Positions 48,403 through 59,881 of a DNA stretch of 64,000 bases are shown one piece after another. The notes below the pieces were generated by a model. It did not search any database and was not told where the DNA came from. It worked only from the letters and a program-made list of their open reading frames with translations. This DNA comes from Lutjanus erythropterus. Lineage: Eukaryota; Chordata; Actinopteri; Lutjaniformes; Lutjanidae. Where the stretch lies: contig CM034600.1 in NCBI GenBank assembly GCA_020091685.1, forward strand, positions 12,468,219 through 12,532,218, given 5' to 3'. The number at the start of each line of letters is the position of its first letter. Positions within the stretch are counted from its first letter, which is position 1. The position numbers and the translations under genes were made by a program.

Positions 48403-49933
48403 AGTGGTGGACACACAAAGTGAAGGACTTTTAACACCACAGATCTAAATTCACATCCACCATCCTGGAGTAACAGCACCCTGAGCAGGGTTGGGAAATA
48501 GATGAAACTGAGTGACTTCTGTTAAATATTAATAAATAAATCTCCTGTCATGGCTGTATTTTGATGCTAATGCTCTAGTTACAAGTGGACAGTGTATTGC
48601 AAGATTGCCTATTTTGGTAGAAAACAAATAAAATAAGTTATCGGTGAACATTTTACTGATAAGTTCAGCATCAACATTTTTGCAACTTGCCAGGCACCTT
48701 AATTAATGACATTTGGACATTATATTATTAGAAAACATAATTCAGTCAGCATTACACTTCCCTCTAAAAATATTTGCTCTTGCAAATTAGTTGTATAAAT
48801 GTACTTCACTGGGATGTCTGAAGAACGCAAGGAGAGGAGAGGCATGACGAGGAGATGATTATTTTAAATAGCTCGAAGGTAACAATGGCCTTCTTCCTGC
48901 TTGAACTTCTGCCCACTAATTGATTGAAATGAGATAATGACAGCTTTTCCTGTCACTAAATTACCTCCACATCCTCCTGGGAATACAAATACCCTCTGGG
49001 CTTCTCCGGGTTATAATGAGAGAGGGGGTGATAGACGACGAGACACACAAACAGAGAGGGAAGAAAGAACAGTGAGGTGAGACAGAAGAGTGAGAAATGA
49101 AACTAAAGAGTGAGAAGATGAGACACACGGAGACGTATGACATGATTTACCATCGAAAGTCAGAGACTTGAGTAAATGGTGAAATTATGTAAAACAGGGC
49201 AAACTGTGAGGTCATATGTGAGGTCATCTCAACAGGAAGAAACTGGCTGGTCACTAATGAGAATCTCATAGGCAGAGTTTCTTCCCACACTCCTCGTAAT
49301 GCTCGCAGAATTAGACTTCAGTGTTTTTCAATGGGAAGTAATGTAGAAAACTGGTTTTATATGGTGCTGTTTCTTGCTACAACAACACGAACAAGAATCT
49401 ACTTTGTAATAATTCCAAAAAGAGGCTCCACAGGCGTTAAAGGCAGTGACTCACACTCATGGGCACTGCTTTTTTCCACTTTTAGTGTTTGCCCAGGGCA
49501 CGACTTTGTTTGCTCAATACCAGAGCTTCCCTCCTCTCTGCATCTACTCCTCAACTGCGGTGCAGGATTTCCTAGATATTATCTGTACAAGACTAAAAAT
49601 ACCTTTAAGTGAACTCTATGGTATAACAGTATTCCTACATCTAAATTAATTTCACACCAAAATCATTAAAACCTGTTAAAATCCACATAATTTTCTGCGA
49701 TAAAGTGGTGCAATGAACACTGACTCTGGGGACATACAGTTACAAAACTGTAACATCAAATCTGGATGATGACCTACAAAGTTTGTCACATTTTATCATA
49801 ACCTTTCTTCCGATGTAGCCTCACTACAGGCATCACAACATTCTAGCAATTTTGCTACTCAGCTCCAGAATTTGTTGCATGGGTGGCACAAGAGGAAAGG
49901 CCACAAGGTCAAACAAATTAAAAGAGTTAAGTC

Positions 49934-50290
49934 TAGAGATGTTCCAATGCCGTTTTCCTTTCCCAGCACCTCTGATACCTGAACTTTGTGCATCAGCTGA
50001 TGCTGAACATCGACAAGCTGTACTACTAACCCCGTATGGGTGTGATATCATGGCTGTTATTGTTGTATGTCCTGGATCAGGTTAAACTCTTTGTAAAACA
50101 TGAACAAATACATACAGAGAATGAATGTCATAGAACATGACTTCACCTTCCTACAGGAAAGGGTCCCATTTTGGGGTTAAGTGTTATTTGACTGGTGCAT
50201 AGACTTGTGTACTCACCAGTACCTAATACCACAATTTAGGCAGGATCTGAGGCATTTTCCAGTACTGGTATCCGTATTGGAACAATTCTA
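49934..50290. mobile_element. hAT-like non-autonomous element (357 bp)
   Basis: The left end TAGAGATGTTCCAATGCCG and the right end, read on the other strand TAGAATTGTTCCAATACGG, form terminal inverted repeats. The flanks GTTAAGTC (49926-49933) and GTTCACTC (50291-50298) agree at 6 of 8 positions, consistent with a decayed 8-bp target duplication. No coding capacity. Confidence 0.65.
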
Positions 50291-50399
50291 GTTCACTCCT
50301 ATGACAATATTAATATGCTCAGAAAGTTTCACAGCAGTCTAACCACAATGACATATCTTTTGTGCAGAGTTTGGTCTACAGAGTGCAAGAGGGAAGCTC

Positions 50400-50575
50400 A
50401 GATTTGAAACTTTTCATCCTCTGGGGAGCATGAATGTGCTCATAAAATATCAGGATTTTGTCCATTAGATTTTCATATTATAAGCACAAGTGGAAACTTT
50501 GCCCTGATGCTGTCACTAGAGGAATGGCCACCTAAAACATTAGGGTTCATCCTCTGCACGACCATGAATACAATA
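50400..50575. repeat. Possible third fragment of the same repeat, with an internal duplication
   Basis: TTTTCATCCTCTGGGGAGCA followed by TGAATG (near 50416) and GTTCATCCTCTGCACGACCA followed by TGAATA (near 50546) are related units about 130 bp apart. They also resemble the ATTCATCCTGAAGG word at 16670. Weakly supported. Confidence 0.35.
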
Positions 50576-50602
50576 CTGAATACTACGTTGTAGAGAGTAA
50601 GG

Positions 50603-50941
50603 CTGAAATGATTAAACACAATAAACTGCAATAAAGTCCAGTGTTGTGATAATCATGGTAGATTACCACACTTTGAAAACCTCAGAGTAAATACTGTCAG
50701 GCATAAAGTAAAGTTAGGAACAGTCTCCTAGATGCAGGCGCAGCAGCAGCGTGGGTTTATTTTGCTTTAGTGGAAACAGTGACATTGCAAAGGACACGAT
50801 GCTGAATCAAATCACTGAGAGATTTTCAATATAAAACTTGATGATGAGATTATTTCAGTGTGTGTGTCATAACTTACTGGACATTTTCAGCATATTTTAA
50901 CAATACCATGATAATCATGATAACCATGATCATTTTAGAGA
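50603..50941. repeat. Probable dispersed repeat
   Basis: It begins GGCTGAAATGATTAAACACA and ends with CATGATCATTTTAG, with ATCATGGT-type words near both ends (TAATCATGGTAG on the left, GATAACCATGATC on the right). That suggests loosely inverted ends. The class is unassigned. Confidence 0.35.
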
Positions 50942-51358
50942 CACCAACAGACCTAATAACCCACAACATTTCATTCATTAGACCCACAAGTTCACTCCAA
51001 CATATATACAGTATAAACATTAGTTGAGTTGTTGAAAGCTCCGCAAATTATGAAGAAAGCACATTTACCAAAAACAAAGTATAAGATCAATATCTGCTTT
51101 TTTCCTCTGTTGCTATATGGCCTCTCAATATGTATTCTCTCCCAGTCTGTGTTTCTCTCCCCTCCAGGCTGTACTTCCAGTCCAGCCAACAGGAAGACCA
51201 GTAAAGTCAGACGGTGACTTTTCTCCTGAAACCATGGAGCTGAACAGGAGGAAATCCTGTGTGATATCAATCGCTGATGATGATTGCAGACCCACTCCGA
51301 CCTGAGTGAGACGAAACAATGAGCACGGTCTGGCCACAACACAGGCAACGGTACTTAA

Positions 51359-51360
<2 letters not shown>

Positions 51361-51399
<39 letters not shown>
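51361..51399. repeat. (CA)n microsatellite
   Basis: An uninterrupted CA tract of about 38 bp, 80 bp from the hAT-like element at 51481. Confidence 0.95.
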
Positions 51400-51400
<1 letters not shown>

Positions 51401-51480
51401 ACTGCCTTATTATCACTAAAGCTTAGTGAGTCATGGTCAACAACAGATTAGAGGAGGGGAGGAGGAGAGAGAGAGCATGG

Positions 51481-52005
51481 CAGGGGTGGGAAGTAACAAA
51501 CTACAAAATACTTCTGTACTGAAGTAGATTTTTCAGGTATCTGTACTTGAGTATTTAGTTTTCTGACAACTTTTTGCTTTTGCTCTCAACAGTTTTGCAC
51601 AAATATCGGTACTTTATACTCCTCATATTTTCAAAACTGTCTCATTACTTTAGTTTTAATGCATTTGAGGGGAAATATCATATATCCCCTCCCCAGCATC
51701 AAAAACCAGTTTCGACCTAAATGGATTGAACAATATCACATAGCAACTTTGGTGTTTCTATCTGTGTATATCACACAAGAGCAGTGCAGATGAAACAGAC
51801 AAGAACAAGACTTGACAAAGAGAAAGCAAGGTTCAGTTTGCTTTGAACACAAACAGAAATGTCCTTCAGAGGGCTACTTTCTACTTTTATACTTTGAGTA
51901 CATTTCAGAGCCTGTAATTATTTACTTTTAGTGACATAAAGAAGTTGAATCAGTACTTCAGAGTCTTTTGTACGCATGGGGATGTGTGTAGTTTTGCCAC
52001 CTCTG
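51481..52005. mobile_element. hAT-like non-autonomous element (525 bp)
   Basis: The left end CAGGGGTGGGAAGTAAC and the right end, read on the other strand CAGAGGTGGCAAAAC, are short inverted repeats. The flanks GAGCATGG (51473-51480) and AGACATGG (52006-52013) agree at 5 of 8 positions, including CATGG. The left interior contains GTAGATTTTTCAGGTATCTG and GTACTTGAGTA, wording I recall from a common fish repeat. No coding capacity. It lies about 0.8 kb from exon 1 within intron 1. Confidence 0.6.
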
Positions 52006-52783
52006 AGACATGGGGTATGTGAACTGGACAAAAAAGATGCTGCATAGGCCTATGGCAATGTTTCAGTTTTAGAAAGCTGTTAAAGCTTGTGAGCAGGAAA
52101 AAAACGTGTAAAATCAACCAGCAAACTCGGTTTAATAATATCTCCATTCAGGCTGTAACAGCAGAAACTACTTTTTAAAGATGAAAGGTTATTTTCAGTC
52201 TGAGACAAGGTTATAATTACAGTAATAAAGGCAGTACAATATGCAGCCTATATGACATTTATGGTATTTTATAATAATCTGAGCTGTAATGACATAGTGC
52301 TAATAACCATGTAACAGTATAAAAGATAATTTTATGACATCCTTGCCTGGTATTTCGTTGCGGTTGCCGTTCCTAATAAACTTTTGTAATGAAATGATCG
52401 CACCCCGGTGGATCCAACCGCAGAGCAATGACGCTCAGCCAAAACCTCCTCTGGCTGGACTCCCCGCCTGCACTGCGGAGCGGTTTAACCTGGAAACCAG
52501 CGAATTAACGGATGCGCGCCTCCTCAAACACATAAACCTCCAAGACAGTAGCCAAAACATCGACCCGGACTTATCGCCTCCAGCTCGTGGACCACCGCGA
52601 AGAGAAAAAGTGGTCTGAGATAAATGCACAAATAAAAAAATAAGTCTTTAAAAGGCTTGTGAGGCTTTACTTCATTTAGCAGAAGGGAAAAGTCCAGAAC
52701 TATTTATATTATCTTCACAGAAAGAAAGAGAAGGAAAGAGTAATAAAGATCACCAATTTATGCCACCTGAGCATCTGCATGAA

Positions 52784-52809
52784 GATAGATAGATAGATAG
52801 ATAGATAGA
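52784..52809. repeat. (GATA)n microsatellite next to exon 1 donor
   Basis: About six GATA units begin 13 bp inside intron 1. In the transcript they read as TATC repeats just after the 5' splice site. Confidence 0.95.
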
Positions 52810-52822
52810 CAGACTTCATTAC

Positions 52823-52928
52823 CTTTGTATGACAGCCTCAGTCGCGGTACATTTAACTTGGTCGCTGACACGGAGGCGACAAGAAGCGCAACAAGAATCA
52901 TGCTGAAGAAAGGTATAAATCCCCTCAT
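52823..52928 (-). CDS. sema3g: Semaphorin-3G-like, coding exon 1 (signal peptide, mature N-terminus)
   Basis: This exon encodes residues 1-35 of a secreted class 3 semaphorin, a guidance ligand that family members use to act through neuropilin/plexin receptors. The protein starts MRGFIPFF and continues with a hydrophobic run (about residues 4-20) ending in small residues VSA, which reads as a cleavable signal peptide. After it comes NVPRLRLSYK, the conserved segment at the start of class 3 sema domains. The start at 52928 is the first in-frame ATG after an in-frame TAG at 52961-52959, and it has A at -3. The exon ends AAG|GTAATG, leaving one base (phase 1), which joins AC of exon 2 to make Asp36. 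A GATA microsatellite lies 13 bp inside the intron. Splice sites and motifs are seen directly; the SEMA3G assignment rests on the later exons and on family knowledge. An upstream non-coding exon is possible. Confidence 0.9.
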
Positions 52929-53345
52929 CCTGCTGAGCAGATGTCCTCCGGCTTTCAACTATTTATTTGAAAGGTGTTGCCAACAATTAAACAGAATACT
53001 CCAGGGGAATTTTAGGGTTTTAAAAAAAAACTACTGGATCCCTCTTTTCACGGTAGCAACATTTGCGTTTTCAGGTAGCTCCCCCCGGTGCGTAAAAGGG
53101 TGTTTGACCGAGCAGCTGTGTGTCCTCTCCGCGGAGTGACTGCCGCTCTGCTCGGGCAGCTGATGAGGTGATTCACTGACTCCGCTCCCTCAGTTCACTT
53201 CCAGCAGCTGTCCAACAGGAGTCTGTTCCAGCCGGAGAGTGAGAAAGAGACACCACGCCTTTACAGCAGAGAGAGAGGGAGCAGTAGCGCTCCTCCTTTA
53301 CGCACCACTCTCTCTCCAAACGAGGCGCAGTTGGAGGCACGCTCT
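52929..53345 (-). promoter_or_regulatory. sema3g: 5' UTR and putative promoter of the semaphorin gene
   Basis: The 400 bp upstream of the start codon are richer in G+C and CpG than the surrounding AT-leaning DNA, especially 53080-53345. The sequence contains purine/pyrimidine-rich stretches (AGAGAGAGAGGGAG at about 53271), an E-box CAGCTG, and two copies of GGTGCGTAAA in opposite orientation at 53087-53096 and 53297-53306. No convincing TATA box was seen. The transcription start site cannot be placed, and the boundary at 53345 marks only where composition falls back. The role as promoter is inferred from position and composition. Confidence 0.45.
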
Positions 53346-54069
53346 CAGGATGATTCATAACACCATTTCAACATCAAGTAAAGTGCATTTAAGAACACAG
53401 CGTTGAGAAACTTTTAGAAGGGAAACTCTTTATTTTATGTTAAATTGCTGGCAACTACACCATTTAACATTTTAAAAATCTCTTTACAGCTACATGTGTT
53501 TAAAGCTATATGTAATATTTACGTATTAAAATTTCTAAAAAACATGATATATACACATATGTTATATATTTTGTTTAGTTGCGTACATACATCATCCCAG
53601 ATGTGTTAAAAAAAAATCAAATGCAAAGAAATCTGATTTATTCAAGGCGTTTCTTGCTCCGTTTAGTTGTGAGGGGAAAATACAGCGAACATGACTAAAC
53701 GCAAAGTGAGGAAAATTTTATGTTTAAAAGTGAAGTTAACAACTCACACTACTTCACACCGTCTTATCGTTTTAATGTGTGAGACCCCATAACGGCAAAA
53801 TTTACATTATGCGTTTTAAAAGGTACTACACACTTCAGCATGTTTTTTGAGCTGTAATCTAAATTATATGATCATACTGTGATGAAACACATCAGTGTTA
53901 GTGTTCATTTTGACATTTCTTAATACATATGAAGTTCAGCTATATACAGGATAGGACCCAGATAAGGATGATGAAGACTAGCAGGTGAGCAGACAGTTAC
54001 CAGGTTAAATAAATAAAAATCCATAGCACAGAGGAGAATAAAACAGACAGGAAAGCAAACAGGACAAAC

Positions 54070-54290
54070 TGACAGGCAACAAAGGATCTGGGCTGGTATG
54101 TGTGGTGACTGATTGATGAGGGAATGCGGTTTCAGGTGGGGAAACTCAGGTGAAGGGAATGAGTTGATTGTGGGGTAGATGGGAGTGGCAAGAGAATAGT
54201 CTGAGGGCATCTGGTGGATGAATATGACAATGGATGTTCCTGGGGAAGTGGGAATGTGGTAGGACAGACCGTGACAATACATGAATAAGA
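54070..54290. repeat. Probable dispersed repeat upstream of the gene
   Basis: The words GATCTGGGCTGGTATGTGTG, CAGGTGGGGAAACTCAGGTG and GTGGTAGGACAGACCGTGAC are in an order I recall from a fish repeat. No ends or duplications could be set. Confidence 0.3.
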
Positions 54291-55937
54291 ATCCACATTT
54301 GATGTGTTGAAAATGGCTCAAAACACCACTTACTGAGTGAGCTGAAGTGAACTGCTGGATTCATTTTGGACTGAATACTGTTTCTGTTTCTAAATGTGGC
54401 TAAATCCTAAATTATAAAAACTATCTTTTATTTAAGCATGGTCTAGGTGTAAATCTTAAAGCACTGGATGACTTGCTTCACAATAATGAAGACATCAAGA
54501 AACTCTGTGATTTATGGGCTATAAATGAATAAAACAGCATAGACAAAATAAACATAAAGATCTCCATCTCTACATCCCTCTTCACTGTGAACCCTGTGTG
54601 AATACTTGGCCTTTCTTAACCCTTTCAGTGCCGATGGGACGTGTTCAGTAGTTTAATTAAGTCATGAGGTACCTTCCCAACACCCTCTCCCATGTGCATC
54701 TATTCATAAGCAAGCCTGCATGTGAACATAGGGGTCAGGGCAGGGTGACGGAGAACCATTCACGGTGTCAGTGCTTCTGCAACCTCGAGTCTTTTGGGAA
54801 CACTTGTTTGCACCGGGAATGAGGCTCCCATATATGTGTCATAAAGAGTGATGGGTGAAGAGCGGAGAGAGACGAGTGCTAAAGTGTCAGGAGGAATGCT
54901 GGGTGCTTGAGATGACAGTTTGTCTTGTAGTTGTGCTGAGGGCTTGTTTGTGCCAGGGAAGGGGCTCCTGTGTGCACTTCAAGTTCTGGTTTCACCGAGG
55001 AACTTATCATGTCCTGGCAGATGAGCGAAGTGACAGAAAGACTGAGTTGTGTGTTCACAACAGTATTGGTTTCATTCCTCCTCTTAGCTTTTGTCACATC
55101 ACTGGAAGGCCAACAGTTAGAGAATATCCTTGCATAAATAGCTTGGTTTTTAGGATGATGAAATTGAACTTTGATAAGTTAGCCTCTTCACAGTTTCAAA
55201 GATACTGCCAAACTACTTTTCAAATGTCTTTTTATGGATATATATCGAAAGTGCATATTTTGGCTTTATCTTAGATAAGGCATATGCCAACAAAACCTCA
55301 AATATGCAACTGGACACGCACGCTTTAACTCCATAATAACACGATATCTTATCAGATCGTGACTGAAATGTTTTTGTGCTGTGGTCTCTCCCTATCTTCT
55401 TGTCAGCCTCCACTATACAGTACAAAGTGGCTTCAAAAATAATACACGCAGTGTTTAAAACATTAATATGTCACTGAGAAAATAATTAAAATACCTTTCT
55501 ATATTTACTGCAGACAACTGAAAGCACAGCGTTGACAAACGGGTAGCCTCTGCCTCATTCCAGTGGTATTGTGCCTCTTGAAATTAAGATTGTGTTTCGA
55601 GTAAACATGGATGCTTACTGATGAAATAAAGATGTTGCTACTTGTTCTTGTCTTCAGGCAAATGTTTTTTATATCTTTTAGAGGATAAACATGTTTGAAA
55701 GGATTTTTCCATCTGCCATTCTCTGGTTTCATTTTGTGACATTGCCAGAAACCCCGAAATACAATACAATGTATGTTTACTCCTGTTTTTAGCCATAAAG
55801 CAACAAAAGCAGATCCAGTGCTCCATAAAGTCCAGAGTTGTGCAGAGGCCATTAGAGGCTGCTATGAAGTTTGTCACTCTGTGGTGATTTTAGTTATTAA
55901 AAGATGAAAGGGAATGTTGAGCGAATCTAGACTGATT

Positions 55938-56450
55938 TTAAAGGGACAGTTCAGCCTAAAATTAAAAAGACACATTTTTCCTCTGACCTGTAGTTCTATT
56001 TATACATGTAGATTGATTTGGTGAGAGTTTGATGAGATGTCTGTCTTTTTCTGGAATCAACAGGATGCCATTAATGTTAATGTCATGAGCTGCGGCCTCT
56101 AATCCACAACTAGATGATGCTTCCCTCTGCACACTGATACAGTTGGTCTGTAGAAAGAAAACAGTTCCCTCATAAAACTCCTCACAAGACCTCTGGATTA
56201 TCTTGAGTAACCAGGTCATGATTTCTGTAAAAAGACATTGCTATTGAATTTTTCAAATGTATTTTTAGTGCATTGAACACCACAAACCAAGTGCCATTTA
56301 GTGTTATTATAATTAAGTGAAAGTAGACATTTCTCATGGCCAATATCTCAGAAACTCTGCAACTGACAGCAAAATAATCTAGATGGATAAAAAACACTAC
56401 AGGTAAGATGACAAATATGTGTTCTGGATTTTGTGGTGAACCAAACAAAA
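55938..56450. repeat. Dispersed repeat copy A, near full length
   Basis: It starts AAAGGGACAGTTCAGCC and ends near TTTTGTGGTGAACC, ends that are weakly inverted. Its second half is clearly similar to 45586-45880 in the same orientation, for example GGATTATCTTGAGTAACC against GGATTATCTCAAGTAACC and CAAAATAATCTAGATGGATA against CAAAACAATCTAGATGTATA. The open frames in both copies are therefore repeat-derived. The wording matches a fish repeat I recall; its transposon class is uncertain. Confidence 0.7.
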
Positions 56451-57768
56451 TTACTGATTAGCACTGTGTCCTTCAGATTTAAATGCATGACATTGCTCCA
56501 CAGATGTTATCTGTGTTGCATTTATTCTGCTTACATGCTGATTTTACAAGGATAAACCAAACCAAATGTGGCTCTTTGTTGTCTCTGTTGAAAAGCATTT
56601 ATCAAAACTATGTTGTAACAGTAAAATTCCAGTTGGCAATTTTTTTTATCTTGGTAATTTGAACCATGCACAACTTTGCATTTTTGCATTTTTACCATTT
56701 TATACAAATAACAACTGACAGTGGTTATGCTAATAAATTCCAAAGACAAGGTTAAGGTTTTTTTATGCAAAGCAAACAACACACCAACTAATTTCACAAG
56801 TTAGTGACCACCTGTGATTGCGGCAGCACTCATCGGGGTTTTTGTGGGAGTGAAGTGCTCTCAGTCCTCAGTGGCTGCTGATTGGACAACACTTGTCCAA
56901 ATGCGGAATCCTTTTGAAGGACAAACAGACATGGGAAAGCAACAGAAGAGACCACAGGCAGCGTCAGCTTTCAAGAGCTGAATTAATTAATTTGTAAAAA
57001 CACCAGCCATCTTACCACCCTTATGAATGAGTGCTCTCTGTATTGTACTCATAACTGGAAATGACCCAAGATGAGAAAGGCCTCTATTATACTCTTCTTT
57101 TCCCTAACTAAATTCCTCAATGTCATTCCCAATCACAGACAATACTCATATGGGTTTCAAATCTTGCTCTTAAAAACCCCACAAAGTACCGTTTTGTGTG
57201 TCAGTCTGGCCATCCAAACTCTTGAACACTGTAATTCACTCTGAAAGGAACGCAATCCTTCTCAGAATTCTGTCTGTTTAAGAATTGTGGTCTATTGTCT
57301 GATTGAATTGTGCTGTTGGAGTGAAGGACCTTCTTTGCGCCCTCACAAGATCCTCCCAGGGCTGAGTTATGCTCTTCAAGCTGTCAGAGGAGATGAAACG
57401 TAAGACCACTTACCAGCATCTTGACATTGCGTCACTTTGACAAATCAGCATGAGCGGTGATTGGGAACGGCAGAGCAGAAGTTCATGAATTCACAATGTG
57501 GGAGGTAGGGCAGAAATAGTGGATGGAGGACAATTTTGCAGCACAAGGCAAGGAGACAGCTGGTGTTTGTGTACGTGCCTGAGGGTTCATAAATGTTGTA
57601 TTCTTCTTGGCAATAAGAGAAGAAACCCAGATAATGGAGTTGACATGAGTAGAGACAGTAAAGGACAAAGAGGAAAGTCAGAATGAGTGCAGCAATGTAT
57701 GTAACATACTGAACAGACTGAACAACAAGGTTTGTATTACTTCCATTGGAATCAGCAATGAGTGTTGC

Positions 57769-57850
57769 TAGAGGTGTGGACTCGTGGACTCAAGTCTACT
57801 TGACTTGAGATAGACTCAAGTCACAATTTGACAAAATCAAAAAAGATTTG
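57769..57850. repeat. Left end of a dispersed repeat (GACTCAAGTC-rich)
   Basis: The segment starts TAGAGGTGTGGACTCGTGGA and repeats ACTCAAGTC and ACTTGA words. It matches the beginning of a fish repeat I recall; the right end was not found. Confidence 0.4.
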
Positions 57851-59881
57851 CAACTCGACTTTAACACCAACAACTTGAAAATACTTGATACCTTCTCCCA
57901 AGCCCAAAGATTAAAAAGTATATTATGTAAAAATGTGCCAAATTTCCATTCATTTCCTGAGTCCAACATTACTATCACCAAGTGAACAATGCAAGTAGAT
58001 TTTACTTTTCGCAAGCAAATCTCATTAAAATATTTGCTGAAATGTTTACTATACCGAGAGTCTCTACCATGTTTTGGTGGTGGGCATGTTCCTGCCTGGT
58101 GTCTGTGTCGGAGTTTGACTCACAGCAGAGTAGCCAAGTCAGAGGCTAAAGGTGGTAATTATGAGAAACTGTTGCTGTAATTTTCCATACATTTACCAAG
58201 ATTCTCTTCAGCTAGTTGTTGTAATAAGTCTTTTCATAGAAGACATTTTCACTTGGAATAACAGTAGGAAGAGCACAGGTATTAATAATGACATCAGTGA
58301 TGGCTCTATGCTATTCAAGTGTGCCCATAAGACATGACAGTGAGCCAACATGCATGATTCCAGGACTCTAAAACTGAAGCAGCTAAATGGAACTCAGCCA
58401 TCATTCATTTAATAGATTACACCTGTGACATATCAAAACATGTCTATATCCATCACCTTGATGTTGGAACAGACCATCTAATCATGAGTGACTCAGATGT
58501 ATGTCTTCCAGCCCTAAATCATATTAATTACAGTCCAGTTAATCAAGGCAACATAATAATAAACACCAGAAACGACAATGTATTGCCTATAATTGGGAAA
58601 ATGTCATGCCTGATTATGCTATAAACTACACTACACTTCTTTGGCCAAAATTGTGATTAAGTTTCACAGAGACATGACTTTGCTATTGCCACAGACATAA
58701 AGTTATGTGTATGACTGTTTGATCCAGATAAGAGCAGCTGTAAAATTATATAAACTGGGTGAAACAAAAAACAAGTTTTTGGCCGGTGTTTTTGCTTCCA
58801 GTCCAACCTTGCATGCACACGACATCACTGAACATAAGGTTTTCAGATGAGCTTGTATAATTTCAAACCAAGGTCACACGTGGTTTGATCGCTCTTCATG
58901 TTCCAGTTAAATGTTTTTCAAAAGCCAGCTGACTTGGAACAAGGTGCATACAAGCTTTCCATAAGGAAAGGCACTTTAGCAAGAATGAACAGCGATTTCC
59001 ATCAACTGAAAAAAAGAAATCAATTGAGAGAGTTTTGCAACAGCTGCTGCCTCTGTGAACAGGGGAATGTACTGACCCAATTTCCACACAGCCTAACGTG
59101 TTTGGCCACATACACATCTTAGTCTGTTTGTTGCTATTTTTATGGTTTTCATTTATTTTTACTCTAATACTAAAAGCATACGAAGAACAACTTGGAGGTC
59201 TCGAGCCAAGCCCCTGTGATGATAATGATAACTTTAAACATAGTCACTTGAGTTCTGCTTTATAATTTTCCTAATATCATTTGGCCCACATCACAGGCTG
59301 AAAACGTAATCTTGAAATGATGCTTTCATTACCTGAGCCAGCTAGCTGAGTGGACAGCTCAGCTTTGGATGTGATGGAATTGGGAGGCTAACAATCCAAC
59401 AGTGATTCCTTTTTTAAAATATTCCATCAGAGTTTATGCTGACAGTAGTGCACATATGTGTAGGTAAAGTTACACACCAGAAGGACCAACCACCTCCATT
59501 GTTTTCCTCTATGGAATATTTTGCTTCTCAGAAACTTTATGTGCTGTTAGGGCAGAGCTGCTCCAGACCTCCTAACTGACCAGAGAGCCATGTAAACCAT
59601 TTGCCACACAGTCACTTTCCAGTGCTTCCACTACAGTCCTCCCTCCCCAGTTTGCTCCATCTATCGATCAAAGAATACGTAGATCTATATAGGACAAAAT
59701 GAGGTGCAACAAAAACAGTATTGAATAGAATATTTTTGTGGAGCATCTTAAGATAAGTGAATACTGACATTAAAATGAATAAGAAAATACTAAAAAGTAT
59801 TTTTAGAGTACTAAAAAATATCCCTAAAATACTTTGGGTCAGTCCATTAATTTCCACCTTGCATTAGTTCAGAGTTGTAAT

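Noticed and set aside
52929..52958. Upstream extension of exon 1 to a TTG start
   Set aside because: Vertebrate initiation at TTG is unlikely; the ATG at 52928 has a good context and directly precedes a clean signal peptide.
54855..55274. 139-codon open frame, plus strand, upstream of the gene
   Set aside because: No signal peptide, domain, repeats of residues or neighbouring exon signals; composition looks non-coding.
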